Made by a program: the position numbers and the translations under genes. Shown in pieces: positions 8,469-17,687 of a stretch of DNA of 28,979 nucleotides. The DNA is taken from positions 1 to 28,979 of IMG/VR virus record IMGVR_UViG_3300008107_000276. One strand, written 5' to 3'. Under the pieces are notes generated by a model, which had not been told where the DNA came from, made no database searches, and saw nothing but the letters and a program-made list of their open reading frames with translations. Each line of letters opens with the position of its first letter. The first letter of the stretch is position 1. The DNA is from a virus.

Positions 8469-9092
8469 TTATTTGTTGATTCGTGATAAATAATTGTTTA
8501 CTAATTCTGAAACCTCATCTTTTGCGGTAACTTCTTTTGCTACCTTAGTGAAGTTTTGTTTGCTTGCAGCTTCTTTTGATCCTGACTCGCTATCAGCAAT
8601 TTTGTTTAATAAGTCAAACACCTGCTTTGCAAATTCAGCGTTTTTAGTTTTTTCATTTTCAAAGGCTTGCTTTGCTTCTGACAACTCTGATTTGTAAGCG
8701 TTAATTTGCTCGTTAAATTTGTCGGTAGCTTCAGCAATTTTTGCATTGATACCGTTAGCGATTTCAGCAAATTGGGCAGCCATTTCTTCTTCTACTTTCT
8801 TATCGTCCTTTTTCATTTCGTCCTCGATTTCGATTTCTGTAATAGCACCTGTTTCATCAACTGTGATAACTTCGCCTGAAGCTAATTGATGCTCACCCGC
8901 TGGGGCTGTAACTTTATTGCCCTCGGCATCAATAACCGAAACAACCGCGCCAGCTTCTAATGCTGGTTCAATTACTACTTGTGTAACTCCATCTGCTAAG
9001 GTTGCTTCTACAAACTTTGCAGGTTCAGCCTCATTAAAAAGTATTTTCTTAATGTCGGCCAATCTTTCTTTAACTAAACTTTGAATGTCCAT
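8469..9092 (-). CDS. Capsid scaffolding protein
   Basis: 207 aa. The first 90 residues include a beta-rich module (LADGVTQVVIEPALEAGAVV, then APAGEHQLASGEVITVDETG). Residues 93-165 are a charged, Ala/Glu/Lys-rich coiled coil (FNEQINAYKSELSEAKQAFE), and the C-terminus is basic and helical, ending NNYLSRINK. A long central coil plus a small capsid-binding C-terminal helix is the scaffolding layout. It lies between the XkdF-like protease and the capsid gene, so it probably shapes the procapsid and is removed by that protease. Confidence 0.7.
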   Translation of the reverse strand: MDIQSLVKERLADIKKILFNEAEPAKFVEATLADGVTQVVIEPALEAGAVVSVIDAEGNKVTAPAGEHQLASGEVITVDETGAITEIEIEDEMKKDDKKVEEEMAAQFAEIANGINAKIAEATDKFNEQINAYKSELSEAKQAFENEKTKNAEFAKQVFDLLNKIADSESGSKEAASKQNFTKVAKEVTAKDEVSELVNNYLSRINK

Positions 9093-9112
9093 TGTGTATA
9101 AAATAATTAATG

Positions 9113-9697
9113 TTAATTGTTACCATTTATCAATGCCTTGGTGATTTCTTCAATCAATTTAGCATCTTCCTGTTTTTCGTATTCGTATTTAAATAAACCC
9201 TCTACGCTGAAGCCTTTAAACTCACCTGTCTTTATAAAGTTTTCCCAAAGGTTTTTATCTGTTATTTTGTAAGTTCCCCACCATGTTCCGTCTGGCAATT
9301 CGTCATATCCTTTTGGAGTTTCTACGCCTCTGGACTTGTCAATAAAAAACGTTTCAATCATTGTCGCTCCGTTCACTACTTCGTCCGAATCGTGCATGAT
9401 ATTAACCGAATTATGCAACCCGTTTTTAAAATACTTAAGCGCACATTGCTCAATGGTATCACGGTCAAATATTACATAGTGTTCGCCTTTTTCATTATCC
9501 CTGCGATATATAGGTAAATCGGGAATCATTAATGGCCCGCTTACTATTTGCCTGTCTCCTACCTGTTGGAATTTTATAGGCTTACTATTATTGAACGCCT
9601 GCCAATTAACTTGAATGGCTGGGTTATCAACTAAGGCAACGGCCTCTAATCCCAATTCTTCTTCATCAACTACTAACTTATAAATAGGTAAGTTCAT
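9113..9697 (-). CDS. Prohead serine protease, XkdF-like
   Basis: 194 aa. The sequence matches the XkdF phage-protease pattern: VSGPLMIPDLPIYRRD (about 52-67), a histidine in NIMHDSDE (His102), GTWWGTYKI, and a serine in FKGFSVEG (Ser164). His and Ser are the expected catalytic residues of this herpes-protease-like fold. It is placed directly before the scaffold, which it should digest during capsid maturation. Length is normal for the family, and the final 20 residues form a charged tail. Confidence 0.75.
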   Translation of the reverse strand: MNLPIYKLVVDEEELGLEAVALVDNPAIQVNWQAFNNSKPIKFQQVGDRQIVSGPLMIPDLPIYRRDNEKGEHYVIFDRDTIEQCALKYFKNGLHNSVNIMHDSDEVVNGATMIETFFIDKSRGVETPKGYDELPDGTWWGTYKITDKNLWENFIKTGEFKGFSVEGLFKYEYEKQEDAKLIEEITKALINGNN

Positions 9698-9731
9698 ATA
9701 ACCTAAAACAATTTGAGTTCACATTTACCTT

Positions 9732-11357
9732 TTAACCAATAGTCCTATTGCGTTCAATTACATCCACTCTATTCATTGTTCCTCTTATGTCGCTTTCAAC
9801 TACAAATACCCTTGTGGCCTGTGGTTGGTTGCTTAATTGAATATCACCCGCACCTTGAACAGTTGCGCCTTGTGCTGGGGTAAAACTTGGTGGAGCAGGG
9901 GTATTAAATGAACGGCCTCCGCCTGAACCACTACCACCCATTGATGGATTTCTTGACTTTACTATTTGAACAGCACGTGCAGTATTTACGGCAATGATAC
10001 CTGCAATGGTAGCAAACTTTGCAATACCCGCCAATCCCCCTGTGGCTACGTTATCCGCAGAAGGGCTTGACGTAGTATTTAATGCTTTAGTAATAGCTTG
10101 TGCTGAATCGTATGCTATTTGAGCCAATGCGATTGTCTTTGAAACATTATCATTTTGAAGCAATGCCGCATTAATAGCCCCTGCAATATTTACACTTTGT
10201 TGTGAAATTTCGTTTTTTGCCTCAGCTATTTTTCTTTCAGTCTCTATTTCCCTTTGCGCTTCGCGGTCTTTTTTAGCCCGTATCAAATCCATTGCCGCCT
10301 GTGCCTTTTCAGGGGTTGGCAATCCAATCATTTTAAATACATTGTCTTTTTCTCCGCCTATTGTTTCGCGTACTTCAAGTTCACGCCTGAAATCCTCATC
10401 GGCTTTCTCACGTCTTTTTTGTTGATATTTTGCTTCGGCCTCAAGTTTCCATTGGTTTAATTCCTCAATGTGCTTGCGTTCTTTTTCCTGACGTTTCTCA
10501 AACTCTTGCTGCTCAAACTCTTTTGTGGCTTTTGCTCTATCCGCATCCGATTGTGCTATTTCTCTATTTGCTTTTTCACGGGCCATGGCTATTAATGCGT
10601 TAGCCTCTTGCTGAGTTCGTACACCCTCTTTTACACTTTCGTTTAATTCCTGTTGTGTTTTTCTAAATTCTAAATTAGCCTTAATCTTACGCTGGGTAAA
10701 CTCATCGTATTTATCCGCACTAAGTTCAAATATTTTGTTTTGAGTTTCTAATAACTTAGCATTTTGCTTTAAAATTTCTGCCTGACTTGGCCCTAATCCA
10801 ATAAACTCTCGAACAACTTTTACAACTTTTTCCCAATTAGCTACTAATAAACCCACAGCAACAGCAGCCGCCCCGATACCTGTTGCAATCAAAGCACCTC
10901 TTAATGTTCCTAACGCTGGGATAACTTGACTTACAATCATGGTGCGGATTTGCATAAATGCTCGTGGAGCATCTTCTAATGCGGCCAATCCTTGTGTTAA
11001 TGCCATTGCTCCATTAAGCTGTACCAATAACTTTTGTAAATCCTCACTTTCGCTACCAAACAACGCCATTGCACCTTGGGCCGCTGTGAATCCACCTGCT
11101 ATACCTTGAACCGCTTTACCAAATGCCTGAAATTGCCCAGCACCTGTAAATGACTGTATCGCATCATTGGTATCGTCTATTTGATCGCGTAACTGTGCAA
11201 CTCTTTTCTGTGCTGCCACAGCTTCCGCACTTCCGAAATCTTGTGAACTTAATTTTTGTGCCTCTTGTACGGCCTCACGAAGTTGCGCTTTAAGTGATTT
11301 TATATTGGTATTAGTTTTTGGATCTACTTCTACCTCTAATCCTATTTTTGTTTCCAT
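9732..11357 (-). CDS. Tape measure protein
   Basis: 541 aa. It has an N-terminal coiled coil (residues 15-70), an Ala/Gly-rich region with AAVAVGLLVANWEKVVKVVR (about 160-185) that is hydrophobic enough to enter a membrane, and a long charged helix (about 195-375, many Glu, Lys, Arg and Gln). A Gly/Ala-rich segment and a flexible Gly/Ser-rich tail follow. This is typical of tape measure proteins, which set tail length and are ejected with DNA. By length it implies a short to medium siphovirus tail. Start and upstream stop overlap by one base (TAATG). Confidence 0.75.
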   Translation of the reverse strand: METKIGLEVEVDPKTNTNIKSLKAQLREAVQEAQKLSSQDFGSAEAVAAQKRVAQLRDQIDDTNDAIQSFTGAGQFQAFGKAVQGIAGGFTAAQGAMALFGSESEDLQKLLVQLNGAMALTQGLAALEDAPRAFMQIRTMIVSQVIPALGTLRGALIATGIGAAAVAVGLLVANWEKVVKVVREFIGLGPSQAEILKQNAKLLETQNKIFELSADKYDEFTQRKIKANLEFRKTQQELNESVKEGVRTQQEANALIAMAREKANREIAQSDADRAKATKEFEQQEFEKRQEKERKHIEELNQWKLEAEAKYQQKRREKADEDFRRELEVRETIGGEKDNVFKMIGLPTPEKAQAAMDLIRAKKDREAQREIETERKIAEAKNEISQQSVNIAGAINAALLQNDNVSKTIALAQIAYDSAQAITKALNTTSSPSADNVATGGLAGIAKFATIAGIIAVNTARAVQIVKSRNPSMGGSGSGGGRSFNTPAPPSFTPAQGATVQGAGDIQLSNQPQATRVFVVESDIRGTMNRVDVIERNRTIG

Positions 11358-13525
11358 TATGATTCGTATTGTATTAATTCTACTTCAACTGGTTCTTGTA
11401 TTATGGTGTTATATGAATTTATCTTACCTATTAAAAACAAAACACCGTCAATAATAACCTTGTCATATAACTTCAAGTTGTTTATTTCAAACGGTTCTAA
11501 TTTTACATAGCACCTTAATAATTTTGCGTTAAGTCCTAACTGATTATTAATGTCATTCTTATAATAGGTTTGATATAACGTGCTGTTTGCGTTAAGAGTT
11601 ACCGTTGAGGCTTGGTAATAAATTTGACTTGGTAAACCAAACAATGTACTTTCGGTTACGTTAATCGGATTATTAAACTCACCAACATAAGCATACCCTG
11701 AAGAATTAATAAGATTAGAGGCAGAAAAATACCATTGCCAAAATGCCGTTCCATCTTCTATCCACCCGCCCCAAATTCCGTATCTATGTTTACAGTCAAC
11801 TGGTTGGCGATTGCCGTTGTTTAAATCGTATAGGTGTTGGGTCTTTGGCCTGTTTATAGCCGTGCTTACTGTAATTGGTGCGCTGCTACTTAACTCTACT
11901 TCTTTAGGCTCTTTTATAAACTCGTTTTCGTTTATTATGTCCTGCTCACCATACACCTCGGTAAATTGCTGTTTGTAAAGTTTAGAGTAATAATCATTGT
12001 CATCCTGAAATTTAAACTGCAATTCTTTCCAACTTAACTGCCCCACAGGTACTATTGTGTAATCCTGTGAACGGTCTACTTTATCAGTCCAATCATAAGT
12101 AACCCCTAAGCTATAAAAACTATCCCTTGGCTCGACTATGTACTTAGTGCCATCAAAAAACATATACAAATTGAACAGCCTAAGCATATCAACGATAAAG
12201 TCTTTTTGCTTGTGCTTATTGCTTATTGCATTTGCTATTGTGTACGTATCACCCAGCGACAATGTGTTTTTATTTGGTGTTATGCTTAAAGTTGAACCGC
12301 TTAACACTTGTGCGCTTGCGGTAAGTGATGCTGGCAATGTTGCGCTTACTGACAACCTAAAATCAAATGTTGAGTTTATTGCAGATACAAAGAAGTCCTT
12401 ATAATCAAAAAGTATATCACCCGTTGCGGCTGTATATGCAAAGTCTATTGTTTGGCCTGAAGTGTAATTGCCGTTTAAAGTAAATGTTTGGCTAATCGTT
12501 AAAGGTGTACCAAATCCAACCCCATCAGAAAATGGCCTAACCGTTAATGTTACATTGTAAGGTTGGTTTACAAAATTTGCTGAAGTTGTTAACGTCAATC
12601 TACTTTGCAAACTTACTTTCGCATTAATGTCATAACTTCTAAACGAATTACAAGTAAAGATACCTGTGGTGTTATTGTATCGATTGTCAGGGTCTAAAAC
12701 GTCATTGTTAAAAATAATTGTGTTATAACCCGATGGTGCAAAAGTGTAACCTGTATTTGTTGACCTACTTACGCGGGCCGAAATATTATTGTATTGTGTG
12801 GTGGTTAAATTAGGTAAGTCCTTTTTGCAATCCATGTACACGAACTTATTAAAACCGCTTGTAGTAATAAAGCTACTATCATACACTTCACCATACTTTT
12901 GAAATATCCTATCCCAAATATGCCTGCATTTTACGGCTAACCTTTGATTGTTAAAAGGTACACGCCAAAACGGGTATGTGCTTAATTCACTTGTATTGCC
13001 TGAATCCACATAGTAACGTTCAGCCGCTCTTAAACTTGCCACAAAGTTATTGGCCCTTGCTTTGCCACCATCAGAATCACACCCAACCGTTACGGCTGAT
13101 GTGGTTTCTAAACTTACATCATTTGCACTTGTGGCATTACCTGTGATGTAGCTATCACCCATTTTGCTAAATAGGCTTTTGCCCTCGCTGTATAACACCC
13201 CTATATATTGGTGGCCTGTTTGTGTGCGTTTTATTTCAAGCAACTGAAAGAATCCATCTAAAACATTTGAAGCCCCTATTTGTAAAAAAGCAACTACTCT
13301 TAAGTTAGGATTAAAGGTAACGATATTGTTGTCCTTACCTACTATGAACAACTGTTTAAATATAGAATCATTATTTGCAGTTCCAGGCAATGTGATACTT
13401 TTTGAACTGCTTACTTTGCGGGTAGCTGGGTTCATTACATCACTAATCGAATAGTCAACCACTATTGGATCAGCCTCGGTTATGTCCGCCTCAATACCTC
13501 CTATGTATAGTTTAGGTGTTATCAT
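11357..13525 (-). CDS. Large tail-tip / baseplate hub-like protein
   Basis: 722 aa. It opens with LYIGGIEADITEADPIVVDY and a KSITLPGTANNDSIFKQLF segment, and later has YMFFDGTKYIVEPRDSFYSL followed by YDWTDKVDRS. I know these motifs from large tail proteins adjoining the tape measure gene in Bacteroidota phages. The beta-rich sequence with few charged helices suits a baseplate hub or tail-tip component that touches the cell surface. It overlaps the 521-aa gene by four bases. Confidence 0.55.
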   Translation of the reverse strand: MITPKLYIGGIEADITEADPIVVDYSISDVMNPATRKVSSSKSITLPGTANNDSIFKQLFIVGKDNNIVTFNPNLRVVAFLQIGASNVLDGFFQLLEIKRTQTGHQYIGVLYSEGKSLFSKMGDSYITGNATSANDVSLETTSAVTVGCDSDGGKARANNFVASLRAAERYYVDSGNTSELSTYPFWRVPFNNQRLAVKCRHIWDRIFQKYGEVYDSSFITTSGFNKFVYMDCKKDLPNLTTTQYNNISARVSRSTNTGYTFAPSGYNTIIFNNDVLDPDNRYNNTTGIFTCNSFRSYDINAKVSLQSRLTLTTSANFVNQPYNVTLTVRPFSDGVGFGTPLTISQTFTLNGNYTSGQTIDFAYTAATGDILFDYKDFFVSAINSTFDFRLSVSATLPASLTASAQVLSGSTLSITPNKNTLSLGDTYTIANAISNKHKQKDFIVDMLRLFNLYMFFDGTKYIVEPRDSFYSLGVTYDWTDKVDRSQDYTIVPVGQLSWKELQFKFQDDNDYYSKLYKQQFTEVYGEQDIINENEFIKEPKEVELSSSAPITVSTAINRPKTQHLYDLNNGNRQPVDCKHRYGIWGGWIEDGTAFWQWYFSASNLINSSGYAYVGEFNNPINVTESTLFGLPSQIYYQASTVTLNANSTLYQTYYKNDINNQLGLNAKLLRCYVKLEPFEINNLKLYDKVIIDGVLFLIGKINSYNTIIQEPVEVELIQYES

Positions 13526-15087
13526 TTCGCTTGCCTTTCGTAACTTGCTTTCTCAGTAACGGTCAATTCAATTTGGATTAAATCACCGTTTGTCTTTTTT
13601 CTGTACTCGAATGAATCGTTATTAACCGTTACAGGAATACGTTGTGGGATGTCGGCATTTAAACCTGTGGTTACAGTTCCAAATGTACCATAGGCCAAAC
13701 TTTGAATACTTGTCGATGTGCTTGTTCCTGTAATAGACAAGGCCGTACCTGTTTGTTTAGCGATTAATCTAAATGCTAATGATGCACCCGAAATATCAAC
13801 CACATCATAAAACGCCCCTATTACGCTGGCCCTTATTAACGGAATTAACTCATCTGCAACAGCAGCCGCATCTGGGAATAAGTCAGTATCAACGGCCTGA
13901 GTATAAGTGTATGTCCCATTGGCGTTAGTTACCGAAAAGAACCAACCTGCATTTACATAGAAATCACCACCAATATCGGGCACAAGAGTAAACGTAAAGT
14001 CAACTTGTGATTTACGGCCTGGTATGTAATTACCGTCAAATGCGATAAATACATTATTGCTTTCTACTAACTCGCTCAATGCCTCGCTTTCTGCCTGTGT
14101 TAGCCAATCGGTATTCAATACGTGTTGGCGTTTTATATTACTTGCAAATGTGTTAGTTCCTTGTATGCTGTAAGGGGTGTTTAATCCAAATCCGCGTTTA
14201 AAGTTTTTACGATCAATGTTTGATTGCTTTGTTGACTTACGGTTAAATACATATACATCTTCAGCCCCGTACTTGTTTTGAAAATAAACATTAACCGCCT
14301 CGAAGCGCGTACACTCGCTATTCAATAACACTTCATAAGGTTGTGTTAGCGGGTTGGTATTGCCTTGCCTTATCAGTTCAACCGCGTATCGTGTAGTGCC
14401 TGATGGTATGGTAAATTGCGATGGGCTAAAGTCTAATCGTTTGTAGGTTTCAAAAAAAGTGCTTGTAGCCGAACCGCTTGTGGTGTTTAGTAATGTCGCA
14501 CCGTTAAAGAATTTAACAAGGTAACGCGAAGCCCTGCTATTGTTTAAAACATCTAAGTTTAATTCTGTACTGTTTACTATTTTTCGGTTAGGTAGTGATG
14601 TTAAAAACCTCATCCCAATTCCGCTTGTGCCGCTTGTGGTTACATCATTGTACAAGTTCAAAGAGTTATAGTTTTGATACTCGCTTACTGGTAATGCTCC
14701 GTTATATCCAACAAAACTAAACGCGCTTGTCGGTACATAAACAGGTGCGGCCGATGTACTCGCAGCCGACTCAAACCCCATCTGTACGCTAATTGAATAT
14801 GCTTGCTTTTGAAATGGGTTAATGGGCCATGTTTGAAACTCTTTGCGGCTTTGTAAAATATCCGACAAATTAAAAAAACCGTATGGGCTTAATTGTGCTT
14901 CTGATGTTATCGGCCTTGCTTTAAACCTACCTATGCTTGCCGTATATGGCACGCTGTCATCAATCAAAGTTACATCCATGCAAAATTGAAACTTAGGTTG
15001 GCTTGCACTTGTCGAAGTACACAATACCTCTAAGTCATTGTATATCGGCTGATAACCTGTTGGCCTTTTAACTAATGTAAAACTCAT
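13522..15087 (-). CDS. Distal tail / baseplate-like protein
   Basis: 521 aa, beta-rich. Features include FQTWPINPFQKQAYSISVQM, a bent beta region with RYLVKFFNGATLL, the helix TDWLTQAESEALSELVES (about 330) and a final domain with PVTVNNDSFEYRKKTNGDLI. Residues about 365-465 look like an inserted domain (GTYTYTQAVDTDLF, then a helix PDAAAVADELIPLIRASV) of a type found in phage appendage proteins. Position between the tail-completion and hub genes suggests a distal-tail or baseplate role. Confidence 0.5.
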   Translation of the reverse strand: MSFTLVKRPTGYQPIYNDLEVLCTSTSASQPKFQFCMDVTLIDDSVPYTASIGRFKARPITSEAQLSPYGFFNLSDILQSRKEFQTWPINPFQKQAYSISVQMGFESAASTSAAPVYVPTSAFSFVGYNGALPVSEYQNYNSLNLYNDVTTSGTSGIGMRFLTSLPNRKIVNSTELNLDVLNNSRASRYLVKFFNGATLLNTTSGSATSTFFETYKRLDFSPSQFTIPSGTTRYAVELIRQGNTNPLTQPYEVLLNSECTRFEAVNVYFQNKYGAEDVYVFNRKSTKQSNIDRKNFKRGFGLNTPYSIQGTNTFASNIKRQHVLNTDWLTQAESEALSELVESNNVFIAFDGNYIPGRKSQVDFTFTLVPDIGGDFYVNAGWFFSVTNANGTYTYTQAVDTDLFPDAAAVADELIPLIRASVIGAFYDVVDISGASLAFRLIAKQTGTALSITGTSTSTSIQSLAYGTFGTVTTGLNADIPQRIPVTVNNDSFEYRKKTNGDLIQIELTVTEKASYERQAK

Positions 15088-15680
15088 AATTCTAAAATCT
15101 GTATTGCGGCTGATTGACCTGCTATTTTAGCAATGTCCATTTCGGCCTGTTGAATTAATTTAGGTGTAATCGCTCGCTGTATTACCTTGGTTGCTTTTAT
15201 ACCCTTGTTAAAAATCTTTTTCTGCAAACTCTTTGATGCCATGTACAATTCCTTTTTAGGTGTGCCGTACTTCATTATCAAGTGTTTTTCCATTACTTGA
15301 CGCGGTGGCATTTTAGTTGTGTATTGATACGGGCTTTCACGTGAAGCCGCATAGGTAAACCTTTTACCCTTTACCCCTAAATCTTGATACTTCAAGTAAT
15401 TAGGTACGGTAAAATAAACCAATACTGAATTAACATTGTTATCCGTGGATATTGCACCACCTACCGTTTGATACGCATTACCTGAACTGATTTGATTTTT
15501 ACGCGCGATATTTGCCTGCACTCCTTTTTGCATACGTGCAACGTACTTTGTAACTACTCGCTGAATAGGTGTCATTGCAAGTGCATTAAAGTTTACTTGC
15601 TTCTGTCCGTACCTTTCCAAACCCTTACCTTTAAGGAATTTATCTTGTAGCCTGTTAGTGGATGCACTTGGTAATATCAC
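15084..15680 (-). CDS. HK97 gp10-like tail completion protein
   Basis: 198 aa. The central sequence LVYFTVPNYLKYQDLGVKGK followed by PRQVMEKHLIMKYG resembles the YAKYVEFG-type strand and C-terminal helix of gp10-like head-tail joining or tail-completion proteins. Basic helices flank it (MQKGVQANIARKNQI and SKSLQKKIFNKGIKATK). It precedes the two large tail proteins and overlaps the first as ATGA. Family assignment is by motif shape. Confidence 0.5.
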   Translation of the reverse strand: MILPSASTNRLQDKFLKGKGLERYGQKQVNFNALAMTPIQRVVTKYVARMQKGVQANIARKNQISSGNAYQTVGGAISTDNNVNSVLVYFTVPNYLKYQDLGVKGKRFTYAASRESPYQYTTKMPPRQVMEKHLIMKYGTPKKELYMASKSLQKKIFNKGIKATKVIQRAITPKLIQQAEMDIAKIAGQSAAIQILEL

Positions 15681-15703
15681 ACTTTTAAAACAAAAAAGTC
15701 AGG

Positions 15704-15955
15704 CTATTTACCTAACTCCTGTTTCATCCTATCCTTAATATCAGCCATGTGATTTAGAAACTCAATAAGCGTTATTTCATTAAGATAGTAACCATAGTCT
15801 TTCCGTTTTCCGTTGCTCATCCTGTAGAGGACATCTAACCACGACCGTTCGAGGCTAACCTCGCTTGTTCCGCTTCCACTTTCTTCATCAGTTCCTCCGC
15901 TTGCTTCAGCAAATAGGTTCGGGTAGCATCTAATGATGCCGTGTAAAGATGATAA
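15704..15955 (-). CDS. Frameshift extension of tail assembly chaperone (gpT-like part)
   Basis: In the -1 frame relative to the chaperone, an 83-codon stretch is open from the nine-T run to TAG at 15704-15706. The same frame has stops immediately upstream of the run, so it can only be reached by slipping there or by a short internal start (ATG at 15817). The peptide carries SLERSWLDVLYRMSNGKRKD and then NEITLIEFLNHMADIKDRMK, with a W-x-x-L segment and a late helix like the second parts of other tail chaperones. A fusion product would be 244 aa. This mirrors the lambda G/GT arrangement. Confidence 0.65.
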   Translation of the reverse strand, partial: LSSLHGIIRCYPNLFAEASGGTDEESGSGTSEVSLERSWLDVLYRMSNGKRKDYGYYLNEITLIEFLNHMADIKDRMKQELGK

Positions 15956-16437
15956 AAAAAAAGCGCGCTACTATACGCAAAGTCGGACGGCATATCCTTA
16001 TAAAATATTTCCGCGTACTTTATGGCCTTTTTACTATTGTATTTTCTTTGATACCACGGCCTGCAAAATATAGCCATAATTTTATGCATATTCTCAATTA
16101 TATCCTCATCTGTTTTGGTTAATAGGCTAATGTCGATATACTGAGCTGGCAAAATATTTTTTATCTCTAAATCCATACGCCATAATTTACCACCCAAAAA
16201 GAAACGTTTAGCCGCTTTTGCTGGTGGCAGTTCCTTTGTAAAAGTACATTGGCCTATAATATTAGTCAAGTCAACCAATGATAAGTTTTCTTCTACCCAT
16301 TCAACTGGCTTGTCAAGTAGTGCCGAAACTATCAACACGTTCCTATCAAGGCTTTCAATATCCCTCATCTCTAATGCAGCACGTAACTCAATAAACTGCT
16401 TAATCTTTAAGTCGCTCCACTTTTGCGGTATTCTCAT
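15835..16437 (-). CDS. Tail assembly chaperone (gpG-like, unshifted product)
   Basis: 200 aa. It begins MRIPQKWSDLKIKQFIELRA and continues as a helical protein with FFLGGKLWRMDLEIKNILPAQYIDI, a pattern seen in tail assembly chaperones of Bacteroidota phages. Chaperones of this type coat the tape measure protein before tube polymerisation. The gene lies between the terminase and the tail genes. The unshifted product ends in a charged helix (KQAEELMKKVEAEQARL). At codons 159-162 the message has nine consecutive T (SALFFY), where a -1 slip would lead into the 83-codon extension. Confidence 0.6.
   Translation of the reverse strand: MRIPQKWSDLKIKQFIELRAALEMRDIESLDRNVLIVSALLDKPVEWVEENLSLVDLTNIIGQCTFTKELPPAKAAKRFFLGGKLWRMDLEIKNILPAQYIDISLLTKTDEDIIENMHKIMAIFCRPWYQRKYNSKKAIKYAEIFYKDMPSDFAYSSALFFYHLYTASLDATRTYLLKQAEELMKKVEAEQARLASNGRG
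15954..15962 (-). other. Programmed -1 frameshift slippery run (nine T)
   Basis: On the minus strand, CTTTTTTTTTAT covers the codons for Leu-Phe-Phe-Tyr of the chaperone. Nine T allow both P- and A-site tRNA-Phe to re-pair after a one-base backward slip. The -1 frame is blocked by TAG codons just 5' of the run and is open for 83 codons after it, so the run is exactly where a shift must occur to make the fusion. Confidence 0.7.
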
Positions 16438-16463
16438 ATATGTAAAACAAAATTAGTCAATAA

Positions 16464-17618
16464 TTATCTTATGGCATATTTGCCACTCATACCTTGCATT
16501 AATTTATTTAACGCTAAATATCTCACGCTATCAATCCCGTGGTTTAAATAGTCAACTGTTCGGCCCGTGTGTTTGCCATCCCGATCTGTTTCCCATTTGT
16601 AAGCCCTTAACTCTTTTATGAGGTTTACACTTGACTGGGTTACGTTTAATTTATAACGCTTTAATACGTCTATGGATGTATTGATACTGTCCTTACCTTT
16701 TAGTGCGCCTTGGATGTTGAAACCTTGCCGTCTTATTTCTTCAATACTTTTCGGTTCAGCACTATCCGCGATTATCACCTCATTGCGTATGCCTTTTGAT
16801 TTTAGCACATTACAAATATCTGGGTTTGTCAATCCTGATTGGTAGCACACCTCATCCAACCATAACTCACCATCCTGTTTATAAACCGCTGTTATTGCGG
16901 TAGGGTCATTTGTAAATCCAAAATCTAAACCGTAACCAATTAAAGTTGCATCGGTAGATATTGAATGACATGAGGCCCAGTTGTTAAATACTAAATCTTT
17001 TAGCTGCCCTCGTTCACCTAAACCAAACACTTTCCAATATTCAGGGTCTGCATCCTTTAAGGCTTCAATCTCTCGAATGATGTATTCGCTTAAATGTGGG
17101 TTGTCTTTGTAGGTGGTTACTAACAAGCCACAATCCTCACGTGTAAGTACATGGTCATAAATCCATGAGTCCACCATGGATGGGTTATAGTCAATGATTA
17201 TTCGGCCCGTGGTTCTGAACACTAACTGCCGCCATTGTTCAAGTGTTATTTCGTTGGCCTCGTTTACAAATAAAAGGTCTCGCTTCCTACCTCTTAACTT
17301 CTGCTCATTGTCAACGCTAAAAAACTCAATCGTACTCCCGTTTAAGGTGTACACGTTTTCGGTCATATTATGGTTGGATTCCGAGTACAAACCTAAATTT
17401 GTTAGTATCTCCACAAAGTCGCGCATAGCCGAAGCCTTTAACGCTGGCAACGTGGCACGGACTATTGAGATAGTTAACCCTTTATACTGCATACATTGGC
17501 GCACAATCCATTGCAATGCTGAATACGTTTTTCCCGAACGTGTACCGCCTTGTAATGCAAGTACACGCTTTTCACTTATATTCTTTTCAATAAATACAAA
17601 GTTCGGGTTGAGTTTCAT
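16464..17618 (-). CDS. terL: Terminase large subunit
   Basis: 384 aa. The packaging ATPase domain shows Walker A GGTRSGKT (24-31) and Walker B LLFVNE with Glu120. The RNase-H-like nuclease domain shows three Asp in the expected places: GYGLDFG (Asp232), IIADSAEP (Asp285) and NHGIDSVRY (Asp363). The enzyme docks on the portal, pumps DNA and cuts it at headful or cos sites. The frame has no earlier ATG before a stop, so 17618 is the only reasonable start. It follows the small subunit by 69 nt. Confidence 0.92.
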   Translation of the reverse strand: MKLNPNFVFIEKNISEKRVLALQGGTRSGKTYSALQWIVRQCMQYKGLTISIVRATLPALKASAMRDFVEILTNLGLYSESNHNMTENVYTLNGSTIEFFSVDNEQKLRGRKRDLLFVNEANEITLEQWRQLVFRTTGRIIIDYNPSMVDSWIYDHVLTREDCGLLVTTYKDNPHLSEYIIREIEALKDADPEYWKVFGLGERGQLKDLVFNNWASCHSISTDATLIGYGLDFGFTNDPTAITAVYKQDGELWLDEVCYQSGLTNPDICNVLKSKGIRNEVIIADSAEPKSIEEIRRQGFNIQGALKGKDSINTSIDVLKRYKLNVTQSSVNLIKELRAYKWETDRDGKHTGRTVDYLNHGIDSVRYLALNKLMQGMSGKYAIR

Positions 17619-17687
17619 TTTATACGAACGTTTTAAAAGGTCGTGTTTTGAGGCATTTTTTTACTGAAAAAAAGTATAAGCGGCTGT

